In this document: positions 53,421 to 61,883 of the stretch, in pieces
How the letters are laid out: each line of letters starts with the position of its first letter
How positions within the stretch are numbered: the stretch's first letter is position 1
DNA from: Bin5 sp965218625
GTDB lineage: Bacteria; Chloroflexota; Anaerolineae; Caldilineales; Caldilineaceae
Assembly (NCBI GenBank): GCA_965218625.1
Contig: CBDCLG010000009.1
Span: 286,052 to 350,051, forward strand
Length of the DNA: 64,000 bases
Direction of reading: 5' to 3'
Notes under the pieces: model-generated
Databases searched by the model: none
What the model saw: the letters and a program-made list of their open reading frames with translations, nothing else
Told to the model about the DNA's origin: nothing
Made by a program: the position numbers and the translations under genes

Positions 53421-55111
53421 ATGGCAGATGGCGTCTGTCAATCTTAGTATTGGCAATTCTTGTTATGGTAACCGCGGCCGGCTGCGTTACGCCGGCGGCG
53501 CCGGCAGCGGAAATGCCTGAAGAGGAGATGATGGAGCAGGTCAGCACGGGCGGCGTAACCCTGCCCGAGGACGCTGCCTCCCCGGACAAGCAGGTCTTCC
53601 GGTCTGCCGGCATCGAAGGCAAGCATTTCGACACGATGCGCAATGAGTACGAAGGGTTCGCTTTTGAGGGCACATTCGAGCAGCTGGCCAAGATGGGCCC
53701 TGAAGGCGAATGGCACCCGGCCGCGGCCGACAGCTGGGAGCAGTCGGAGGACGGTCGCACGTGGACGTTCCACCTGCGGCAGGATGCCAAGTGGAGTGAC
53801 GGCACACCTGTGACCGCTGAGGACTGGGTCTACAGCTTCCGGCGCTACCTGGATCCCGAGATGGCTAACGTCTATGCCTGGTTCCTGTTTGACCTCGAGA
53901 ACGGTGAGGCCTACAACAAGGGCAAGGTGGACGTCGAAGAGCTGGGTGTGAAGCTGATCGACGAGTACACCTTCTCTCTCACCACCACAGTGCCGATTCC
54001 GTATTACATGTTCAAGATCAACTGGCACGCGGCGCCGGTGCCCCGCCATATGATCGAGGATCATGGTGACGATTGGGCCAACGATCCGGCAACTGCGCCG
54101 AGCAACGGGCCCTACCGCATTGCGGAGTGGAACCGGGGTCAGAACGTGATCTTCACGCCGAACCCGTACTATACGGGCCGCTATCCGGCCACGCTTGAGC
54201 ATAAGATCCAGGTGATCATCCCCGAGGTAGGCGCACCGCTCCTGCAGATGTACCAGGCCGGCGACATCGATGGCGGCGTGGGTGTCACGGGCGACGACCT
54301 CGTGCAGGTGCTGGCTGACCCGCAGCTGAGCCAAGAGGCCTACATCAGCGTCATGAACCGGGGCGTCTACCTCTATCTGAACCAGAGGACGCCGCCGTTC
54401 GACGATATCCTGGTGCGGCAGGCTCTTGGCCATGCCGTGGACCGCACTGCTCTGTGCGACAACGTGATGCGCGGCACGTGCATCCCGGCGCACGGCTTCC
54501 TGCCGAAGGACTTTCCGTGCGAGCGCAACGACGACCCCGAGCTGATCGCGTACCAGAACTACGATCCTGAGAAGGCGGCGGACCTGCTTGCACAGGCCGG
54601 CTACCCCGGCGGCGAGGGATTCCCTGAAATGGTGCTCTACACAAAGGAAGGTGAGTTCATTCGCGAGGCCGAGGCGATCCAGCGCATGCTGGCTGACAAC
54701 CTGGGCATCAAGCTGACGCCGCAGAACATCGAGCGCGCCGACTACGTGGCGCGGATGGCGAATGCCGAGCTGAAGATCGCGCTGAATCGCTGGGGCGCGG
54801 ACTTCATCGACCCGAGCAACTTCGTGGACTGGTGGGACGATCCGGCGGCCTCCTACTTCACCGGCTGGACGGACGAGGAGTACCGCAACCTGATCGACAC
54901 GGCGCGGCCGATGCAGATGTCTGCCGAGCGCTGTGACCTGTATCACGAGGCGATCAAGATCCTGACCCGCGATGCGATCGGCGTATTCGTGATGAACCCG
55001 GTGCAGGCCGTACTCTACAAGGACTATGTGAGCGGCTTGACGCTGACCGATGACGGCACGCTGGGCGTCTACAACATGATGCTCCTGGACAGCGCGTACA
55101 TTACAGAGTAG
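53421..55111 (+). CDS. Peptide ABC transporter substrate-binding lipoprotein, frameshift at the start
   Basis: A protein of about 560 residues of the SBP_bac_5 family. The core begins FRSAGIEGKHFDTMRNEYEG, with GEWHPAAADSWEQSEDGRTW and FHLRQDAKWSDGTPVTAEDW as family signatures. A signal peptide LSILVLAILVMVTAAGC with lipobox is present. The likely native ATG (53421), with a GAGGAG site upstream, is one base out of frame: ATGGCAGATGGCGT would read M-A-R-W-R-L-S with one extra base. As sequenced, initiation must use a weak in-frame codon or the gene is off. Followed by permease genes, it forms a peptide importer. Confidence 0.82.
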
Positions 55112-55145
55112 CGAGCAAAGAGTAGTGAACCAAAGGAAGTGAGGA

Positions 55146-55190
55146 GAGAGAAGTGAGGAGTGGGATTCGCTCTTTCTCCTCACTTCTCTC
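55146..55190 (+). repeat. Perfect 15-base inverted repeat between binding-protein and permease genes
   Basis: GAGAGAAGTGAGGAG (55146-55160) pairs with CTCCTCACTTCTCTC (55176-55190) around a 15-base loop. In the transcript it would be a stable hairpin between the first and second genes, without a clean U tract. It could act as an RNA stabiliser or attenuator that lowers permease expression relative to the binding protein. The GTGAGGAG core also occurs in the hairpin at 3778-3804. Confidence 0.6.
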
Positions 55191-55218
55191 TTCTTTCCAA
55201 GCGGTCGGGGAGGGCCGG

Positions 55219-56160
55219 ATGGCGCGCTATGTGCTGGGGCGCATCGTAGGAATAATCGGCGTCCTGTTTTTTGTGTCGATCATGATCTTCATCATGATCC
55301 ACTTTATACCGGGCGGTCCGTTCGACGCGATGCCGACGGAGGCGGAGCACCGGGCGATACCCGAGCACATCCGGCAGAAGCTGATGGAGAAGTACGGCCT
55401 CGACAAGCCGCTGCACGTGCAGTATCTGCGCTACATGTGGGCGGCGCTGCGGGGGGATTTCGGCATCTCTTTCCGCTATGGGGAGCCGATCTCCGAGTTT
55501 ATCGGGCGGACGTGGCCGATCACGGCGCAGCTGGGGCTGTCGGCGATGGCGATCGGAATCCCGATCGGCATTTTGATGGGGGTGCCGGCGGCGCTGCGTT
55601 CGAATACGTGGCTGGACTACCTCACGAACGTAATCGTAATTACAACCTTTGTAACGCCGGTCTTTGTGATGGCGATTATGAGCATCATCATTTTCGCGGT
55701 GCAGCTGCGCTGGCTGCCGTCGGGCGGCTGGGGGGAACCGAAGCAGCGGATCCTGCCCACTCTCGTCTATGCGATCGGGCTGATCGGGGGCATGGCGCGT
55801 TTTACGCGCGCCAGCATGGTGGATGCGCTGCAGGCTGAGTATGTGCGGACGGCGCGGGCCAAGGGTTTGCAGGAAAGGGCGGTAGTGTTCCGGCACGCGT
55901 TTCGGGCGGCGTCGCTGCCGCTGATCACGCTGTTGGGACCGCTGGTGGTCAACCTGCTGCTGGGTTCGTTCTTCATTGAGGCGATCTCCCGCGTACCGGG
56001 TATCGGCAGTCAGACGACGCTGGCCATCTACAACCGTGACTACCCGATGATCATGGCGCTGATCCTGCTGTGGACATTCGCGATCGCGATCGCCTACCTG
56101 GTGACCGATCTGCTCTATGGCGTCGTCGACCCGCGCATTCGAATCGGCGGTACGAAGTAA
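55219..56160 (+). CDS. Peptide ABC transporter permease (DppB/OppB-like)
   Basis: A 313-residue permease with an N-terminal membrane segment, an extracytoplasmic stretch with HIRQKLMEKYGLDKPLHVQY, five further helices and the EAA loop EYVRTARAKGLQERAVVFRH. The last 20 residues (AYLVTDLLYGVVDPRIRI) are the family ending. The ATG at 55219 has GGGGAGG five bases upstream. It follows the hairpin after the binding-protein gene and overlaps or abuts the second permease. Confidence 0.92.
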   Translation: MARYVLGRIVGIIGVLFFVSIMIFIMIHFIPGGPFDAMPTEAEHRAIPEHIRQKLMEKYGLDKPLHVQYLRYMWAALRGDFGISFRYGEPISEFIGRTWPITAQLGLSAMAIGIPIGILMGVPAALRSNTWLDYLTNVIVITTFVTPVFVMAIMSIIIFAVQLRWLPSGGWGEPKQRILPTLVYAIGLIGGMARFTRASMVDALQAEYVRTARAKGLQERAVVFRHAFRAASLPLITLLGPLVVNLLLGSFFIEAISRVPGIGSQTTLAIYNRDYPMIMALILLWTFAIAIAYLVTDLLYGVVDPRIRIGGTK

Positions 56161-56200
56161 AGAGCGCTTCTTGCCGAAAGGGGCGCGAAGGAGAGCTACC

Positions 56201-57124
56201 ATTTCGACCTCTTCGCCAAGGCAGGACCGTGCACCCGGCTCGGACGGGCCGGCAACGCGGGCGCTGGCCGCGGACTTCCGGTCAAAGCCTCGTAACCTAT
56301 GGGGCGACGCCGCGCGGCGGTTCTCGCGCAACCTGCTGGCCATGATTTCGCTGGCCTTCGTCATATTGCTGTTCCTGATGGCCATTTTCGCCAATGTACT
56401 GGCGCCGGAAGGCTATGACAACCAGCAGTATGACAAGACGTGGCTTTTCCCATCGCTGGAACATCCGATGGGTACCGACCCATTCGGCCGCGACGTATTG
56501 ACACGCGTCATCTACGGCGCGCGCATTTCGCTGGCTGTCGGCTTTATCAGCAATATCGTGGCGCTGGCGATCGGGCTGCCGTACGGGGCGATCGCGGCGT
56601 GGTAAGGCGGCGCGGTCGATTATGTGCTGATACGCATCATTGAAGTCATCAATTCGGTCCCCAACCTGTTGCTGGGCATCCTCATCATCACGGTGCTGGG
56701 GACCGGATTCCGGAATGTTTTGATCGTCTTCGCGGTGACCGGGTGGATGGGCATAGCGCGCCTGGTGCGGGGGCAGTTCCTCTCGCTGCGCGAGCAGGAC
56801 TACGTGCTGGCGGCGACCTGTATCGGCGTGCCCGAGCGGCGCATCATCATGCGGCATCTGCTGCCGAACTCGCTGTCGCCGATCATCGTGAGCGTGACGC
56901 TGGGCATCCCCGGCGCGATCCTGGGTGAGGCTGGGCTGAGCTTCCTGGGGATCGGCATCAACCCGCCGCTGCCCAGCTGGGGCCGCATGCTGAACGACTA
57001 TCTGTCGGCAGTCCAATCTCACTGGTACCTGGCCTTCTTCCCCGGTCTGATGATTGCCCTGACCATGTACGCGTTTACCCTGATGGGTGACGGGTTGCAA
57101 GAGGCGCTGGACCCGACCAAATGA
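56201..57124 (+). pseudogene. Peptide ABC transporter permease (DppC/OppC-like) interrupted by an in-frame TAA
   Basis: The reading frame encodes a full DppC-type permease, with ARRFSRNLLAMISLAFVILL, HPMGTDPFGRDVLTRVIYGA, IARLVRGQFLSLREQDYVL and GLSFLGIGINPPLPSWGRML. A TAA at 56603-56605 interrupts AIAAW-stop-GGAVDYVLIR. In the family this position is Tyr or another residue in the YGG motif, so a single base change (TAY to TAA) explains it. No good ATG starts the gene. ATT at 56201 with GGAG seven bases upstream gives the normal 307-codon length; ATG at 56117 overlaps the previous gene by 44 bases. Without readthrough or correction the importer would be incomplete. Confidence 0.8.
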
Positions 57125-57211
57125 CCCCACTACGGCAGTTTTGCGGCCCAGCCGCCGCTCTCCATTCGATGCGACACCGCCTTCCTTCATCCTGATCATT
57201 CGAGTTCCTAC

Positions 57212-58432
57212 ATGGACACCAGCCAGGGCGGGGCGGAGATCAGTTCACTCGACGACCTCCGCGCTGATATACCTCTTACGCGCAACTACATCTATCTGAA
57301 CAGCTGCACGTTCGGACCGGTGCCCCGGTCGGTCCAAGAGTGCATGGCAGACGCTTTGCGCGCGGAGAACGAAGAGATTATTGCGATACGCGGCAAAGAG
57401 GCAGGCGTTCGCTTCTACGAACGAGCAGAGCGGGCCCGTCACACCCTGGCGGAATTGCTGGGCGTTGCGGCAGGCGATTTGGCCTGGACCTTCAACACGA
57501 CGACAGCCTCCAGACTGGCGCTCATGAGCCTTGACTGGCAAAAGGGCGACAAACTTGCGGTAAGCGACGTAGAGCACCTCAGCACGAAGCGGGCGGCGGC
57601 GGGTTTGGCGCAGTCACGAGGTGTCGAAACAACTGTTGTCCCCACCAACGAGACGGGGGAGACACGGTACACCGGGAGAGAGTTCTTTCTCGAACAGTTG
57701 GACAGTTCACTGACTCCGGAGCACCGCCTGTTGGTCGTGAGCCACGTCTCGAATATCGATGGACGGCGGCTGCCGGTGGCCGAGGCCGTCAGCATCGCGC
57801 AGGCGCGCGGTGTGATGACGCTGGTGGACGGCGCGCAGTCGATTGGGATGTTTCCTGTAGACGTGGGGGAAATTGGGGCTGCGTTTTACAGCGGCTCGGT
57901 CCACAAGTGGTTGTCGGGGCCTCCCGGCATCGGATTCCTGGTCATATCGGGCGAAGGCAAGCGGGGCTACAACCCTTTTGATCTGCCGGTCCCCTGGGAC
58001 GCCTGCGGCCAGCCGGACTACAGCCGGACGACGGCAGCCGGGTTAACCGAATTGGGTACGGCCAACTACGCGCTGCGTATCGGCGCCGGCGCGTGCGTGG
58101 AGACTGCGCGACGCATCGGCCTGGAGGCTATCGAAGAACGCAGCCGGTCGTTGACGACCCAGCTGCGCGCCGGCCTGGACCGCGTGCCTGGCGTTCGCGT
58201 CGCCAGCCCAACAGAATGGGAAATATCATCCAGCGTTACCACGATCCAGCTGGACGGAGGAACGCCGGCGCGCTGCCAGCAGTTTGTCGAGCGACTGCTG
58301 GACGATTACCGCATAGTCGTCAAGTACCGCCCGGAGATCTGCGGCGTGCGCATCGGCGTCGCCGGATTCAATAGCGCTGAAGAGATCGAGCAGTTCCTGG
58401 CGGCAACTGTCCACCTCATTCCACAGATCTGA
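57212..58432 (+). CDS. Aminotransferase class V-fold PLP enzyme
   Basis: A 406-residue enzyme. Asp206 in TLVDGAQSIGMFP contacts PLP and Lys232 in GSVHKWLSGPPG forms the Schiff base. The N-terminus LTRNYIYLNSCTFGPVPRSV matches the isopenicillin N epimerase-like subgroup. It follows the peptide transporter genes by about 90 bases. It may act on the imported peptide or amino acid, by inference. It shares only general family features with the enzyme at 52140. Confidence 0.9.
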   Translation: MDTSQGGAEISSLDDLRADIPLTRNYIYLNSCTFGPVPRSVQECMADALRAENEEIIAIRGKEAGVRFYERAERARHTLAELLGVAAGDLAWTFNTTTASRLALMSLDWQKGDKLAVSDVEHLSTKRAAAGLAQSRGVETTVVPTNETGETRYTGREFFLEQLDSSLTPEHRLLVVSHVSNIDGRRLPVAEAVSIAQARGVMTLVDGAQSIGMFPVDVGEIGAAFYSGSVHKWLSGPPGIGFLVISGEGKRGYNPFDLPVPWDACGQPDYSRTTAAGLTELGTANYALRIGAGACVETARRIGLEAIEERSRSLTTQLRAGLDRVPGVRVASPTEWEISSSVTTIQLDGGTPARCQQFVERLLDDYRIVVKYRPEICGVRIGVAGFNSAEEIEQFLAATVHLIPQI

Positions 58433-58459
58433 ACACACCGGAGAAAGTCAGAGCGAACT

Positions 58460-60204
58460 ATGGCTGAACAAAACAAGCGCACGCCCATCGTCACCCTTGA
58501 CAGGCCATCGCCTCCTCCTCACTGGGCCCTGCTGCAATGGCAGCTGATCCGCAACCAGACCGAGGCTGTGCAGGAGTTTTACGATCACTACTTTGACGAG
58601 CGCGGCTACCTGCTCTGCGTTCCGCGCTGGGGCGGCGACGACGGGCCGGATGGACGGTGCTGCACGCCCTGGGGGCGCCCGACGTGGTCCTTGATCTTTA
58701 CAAGAGCGGCTGGGAGGGCCATTTAAGCCAGTACACCGAGGCGAAGACGGTCGAAGTGCCCTTCGCCCGCGACGGGATGTACTACAAAGAGTTCCCTGTC
58801 ATGTTCGATTGGATGCACAACGGCGAAGGATTTTCGGTGTTCTTCCTGAAGCCGCTGTCGGACCCCTACGACCTTGCGATGCGGCGGCGAATGGAACGGT
58901 TCGCCGGTTTCTACATGGGCACCGATCCCCAGGCCCACAACTATGATGCGGAGCATCGCGTCATCCGCAGCATGTTTAACGGCAGCCGCGGCCCGCTGAT
59001 GCGCAAGTCGACCGGGCTGGACTGGGCCGGTGATTCGATTGAGGTCGAGGGGCGGTTCAAGCCCGGGCACGGTGAACGCAACTACGCGGAGATGGTGGCC
59101 CACTTCGAAGATTACAACGACGTTGTCGGCGACCATCCGCTCAATTTGCAGACCACGACGATGGCGCTGAACGCCCATATGCTGTCGGGTGAGGAGCGGT
59201 ACAGGGAGTGGGCGGTCGACTACGTGGATGCCTGGTGCGAGCGCACCGCGGCCAACGGCGGGATCATCCCCACCAATATCGGATTGAATGGGACGATCGG
59301 CGGCGCGTGCGACGGCAAATGGTATGGCGGCGTATACGGCTGGGGCTTCACCGTGGTTGTGCCGCAGACGGGCGCGCTGGCGCACCGTCCTTATTTCACC
59401 AATCGCGCCCATTACGGCTTTGGCAATGGCTTGCTGATGACAGGAAGTCAGAGCTACGTTGACACATGGCGCGGGGTCGTCGAGGGTGTGAACGCGAACG
59501 CCAAGGACAGCGGCGGACAGACACTCTATCCCCATATGCACGGCGACGACGGCTGGTACGACTTCACGCCGGAACCGTTCAACGTGGGCGCGTTGGAGGT
59601 CTTCTACTGGTCGATGGATAGAGCGGACCTGCCGCGCGTTCAGGAGAATGACTGGGTACGTTACCTGGAGGGGAAGAACCCGGAATATCCGGTCGCCGCG
59701 CTGCAAGAAGACCTGGCTGAGGTTCGGGAACGCATCGCCAAAGTGCGCGCAGACAGCACTTCAGCCGATACGCGAATGTCGGACGATATGAATGGGTTCA
59801 ATCCCGCCATGGTGAGCCGTCTGACCGAGCTGATGCTGGGCGGCCTGCCCACGGAACGACTGGGTTTTCCTCTTAACTGCCGCGTCCGCTACTTCGATCC
59901 TGAGCGGCGGCGAGCGGGCATGCCGGAGGATGTCGGCGCCCTGGTCGAGAGTATGGACGCCGATGGCATGACGCTGACGCTGGTGAACACCGATCAGGTG
60001 GCGGCTCGCACAGTCGTTGTGCAGGCGGGCGGGTATGCTGAGCACCAGTTTTCGAGCCTGACGATAGACGGTGGGGAGACGATGGCGCTGGACTGCGACA
60101 GTTTTACGGTGCGGCTGGGGCCGGGCTGCGGGAGCAGGCTGCGGATTGGGATGTCGCGGTATGCGAACCGGCCGAGCTGCGCGTTTCCGTGGGACCGGTC
60201 TTGA
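58460..60204 (+). pseudogene. Helical toroid protein of unknown function, split by a frameshift
   Basis: The first frame (58460-58652) starts MAEQNKRTPIVTLDRPSPPP and reaches CVPRWGGDDGPD. From about 58645 the second frame continues AGWTVLHALGAPDVVLDLYK to a stop at 60204. Together they give about 580 residues. Helix-rich repeats (TTTMALNAHMLSGEERYREW, AVDYVDAWCERTAANGGIIP) suggest an (alpha/alpha) toroid of the glycoside-hydrolase or lyase type, with a C-terminal beta-sandwich. The junction looks like a small deletion with frame change. No signal peptide. Function unknown; a carbohydrate-related role is inferred from fold and neighbours. Confidence 0.7.
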
Positions 60205-60559
60205 GGTTCTTCGCTTCCTGGTTGGCGGAGTGGAAGAGTATGGTTGGCTCCAACAGCTAGACCACGAAATGGCAAGGAATGCGCGATCAGCCGTAGGCAG
60301 GTGGCTACAGAATTGACGGCCCGTGCAGCAAGTGATCCAGGATCGATTCGATGGTTAGACAAGAGTGGGCAGATGAACGTCCGGTTATGCTCGCGCCAGC
60401 CGGTTGAACGCGCGCAACCGACGGGCGTACGGATGCGGAGATGTGGGTCCGTCCCATGCGGTGGGCCGCATCGGCGGGGCGCTTCACTCGAACCGGTTTG
60501 GCGCAGACTATCGAACTGTTCTATGATTGACGACCGTAGCCAAGCAGGAGGCAAGCAAA
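60205..60559. other. Intergenic region before the toxin-antitoxin pair
   Basis: About 350 bases with no recognised gene. Short frames lack domain character. The promoter of the toxin-antitoxin unit should lie in its distal part, but no clear boxes were identified. Confidence 0.4.
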
Positions 60560-60863
60560 ATGGATCGGTCTGGTCAACAGCGTTCATGGATGGTCGACGA
60601 GGCACAAACACGGCTGCCTGAAATCCTGCGGCTCGCGGCGGAAGAGGGCCCACAGCAAATCGGCACGGACAGACCATTCGTCGTGGTGCTGGCCAAAACG
60701 TGGTTCGCCCAGAAACAGGTCCACAAGCCTTCCCAACAAGCAGAGCCGAAAGCCAATGGGTCAGTGGCTGGTAGAAAACATGCCGCACGGAGTTGACCTC
60801 GAACTCCCCGACCGGCGCGAGCCCTATCGTCCGACTCCATTCCTGAACCGGGCAAACGAATGA
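60560..60863 (+). pseudogene. Phd/YefM-like antitoxin, frameshifted
   Basis: The N-terminal part (MDRSGQQRSWMVDEAQTRLP, then DRPFVVVLAKTWF) matches small Phd/YefM-type antitoxins. Past about residue 55 the frame becomes non-specific. In another frame the expected C-terminal tail appears as WLVENMPHGVDLELPDR and ends with a TGA overlapping the toxin ATG (ATGA at 60860-60863). One indel between about 60715 and 60750 therefore separates the DNA-binding half from the toxin-neutralising tail. Confidence 0.65.
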
Positions 60864-61483
60864 GTGGCTGTCTCCTCGACACAAATGTTGTCTCGGAGAT
60901 TGTCAGAGTTTCTCCTGACCCCCAAGTTCGTTCCTTCCTGCTTGAGCAATCTGAGCTGTGGCTTTCGATGATCGCCCTGCATGAGTTGGAATTTGGCCTG
61001 AATCTGCTACCGCAGGAACGCCGCCGCGAGGCATTGCGCACCGCTCTGCCGACCTGTCTTGAAACGTATGCCGACCGTATCCTGCCGGTTGCGCGTGCAG
61101 AGGCTGAGCAGGCAGCCCTGCTGAGAGTACAGGCGCGGCGCGCTGGCCGTGTCTTGCACCCGGCCGATGCGTTGATTTCAGGAACTGCCATTGTTCATAA
61201 TCTCATATTGGCGGCGCGAAATGTCAACGACTTTGCTGTACTGGCAGGGCAATCGCATCTAAATCCGGAGGCCAAAATATCCCACGAAGGGCACCCACAA
61301 GGGGTGCCCCTACCAATTTTCAATCGTTTACGGCTGAAAAACCGATCTCCAAAAGGGCTGTTTTCGGCTGTTTTTTCGGAGTTGGGCTCGAATCAGGTAG
61401 TGTCGCGGGTCTTGGCCCAATTGGATGCAATCGCCCTGGCTGTGCTGGACGATAACGTCGTCAATCCGTGGGAAACTCCCTGA
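60860..61483 (+). CDS. VapC-like PIN-domain toxin carrying an in-frame MITE insertion
   Basis: A 207-residue PIN-domain protein. Acidic active-site residues are Asp7 (CLLDTNV), Glu42 (ALHELEFG), Asp103 (HPADALISG) and Asp124 (ARNVNDF), as in VapC/FitB ribonucleases that cleave RNA with magnesium. Residues 129-196 are encoded by the MITE-like element plus one flanking repeat. After this the normal ending DDNVVNPWETP resumes. Removing the 204 bases would give a 139-residue protein, the usual VapC length. The start overlaps the antitoxin stop. The insertion lies after the catalytic residues, so activity could be retained; this is untested. Confidence 0.8.
   Translation: MSGCLLDTNVVSEIVRVSPDPQVRSFLLEQSELWLSMIALHELEFGLNLLPQERRREALRTALPTCLETYADRILPVARAEAEQAALLRVQARRAGRVLHPADALISGTAIVHNLILAARNVNDFAVLAGQSHLNPEAKISHEGHPQGVPLPIFNRLRLKNRSPKGLFSAVFSELGSNQVVSRVLAQLDAIALAVLDDNVVNPWETP
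61245..61438. mobile_element. MITE-like element, copy 2, inside vapC
   Basis: A 194-base copy of the element at 12898-13130. It starts CAGGGCAATCGCAT and ends ATGCAATCGCCCTG, with hairpin GGGCACCC (61289-61296) and GGGTGCCC (61302-61309). It is flanked by GCTGTACTGG (61235-61244) and GCTGTGCTGG (61439-61448), a 10-base direct repeat with one mismatch. Element plus one repeat is 204 bases, a multiple of three, and has no stop in the toxin frame. Confidence 0.75.
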
Positions 61484-61883
61484 CCTTTCAGGTCGGAAAT
61501 AAAGTTATTGGTTTTCGTTCTTGGTTTCATGTTGGTGACTTGGAGCGGCAGAAGTCAGTGGCCGGTGGCCAGTTGACGGTAACTGCACGCACCGCGGTGC
61601 AACGGAACTGCAGTGGATAGTTGCTAGGTTCCGTTGACATTTCTGAAAAGTATTCAAAAGGACGACAATTACAAGCTTTTCGGGAACAGTTTGGACTCTG
61701 ATTCACCTGATTCGCGTGAACGAAGCCCCCCTCGGAAGCCAGCGCCGTCAATCATTTCCATCATGTGAATCAAAAAAATCAAAGTTCAGACAAATGTCAA
61801 CGAGCCCTAGTAGTTGTAGATCGGTGGGCGGCGTGTTGAGATAGTGGCTTGGTCAACGCGATTTGAGGAGGGTGTGAGGGCCT
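61484..61883. other. Intergenic region between vapC and the sulfatase gene
   Basis: About 400 bases, lower in GC than the surroundings, with no recognised gene. It contains the stretch AGTGGCCGGTGGCCAGTT (61556-61573) shared with the repeat at 46869. A TTGACA occurs at about 61634 but no matching -10 box is convincing. Confidence 0.4.

Noticed and set aside
53444..55183. Minus-strand open frame of 579 codons opposite the peptide-binding gene
   Set aside because: It is a GC-rich antisense shadow. The plus strand shows the SBP_bac_5 signatures and lipoprotein signal.
31536..56605. Alternative genetic code in which TAA is sense
   Set aside because: Only two genes have in-frame TAA, while intact genes such as the DppB-like permease (stop at 56158) end normally with TAA.
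59994..60884. Minus-strand open frame of 296 codons
   Set aside because: It is antisense to the toroid-protein 3' end and the antitoxin, with shadow-like composition.
61620..61660. TTGACA promoter before the sulfatase gene
   Set aside because: No acceptable -10 box occurs at 16-18 bases and the distance to the start codon is about 240 bases.
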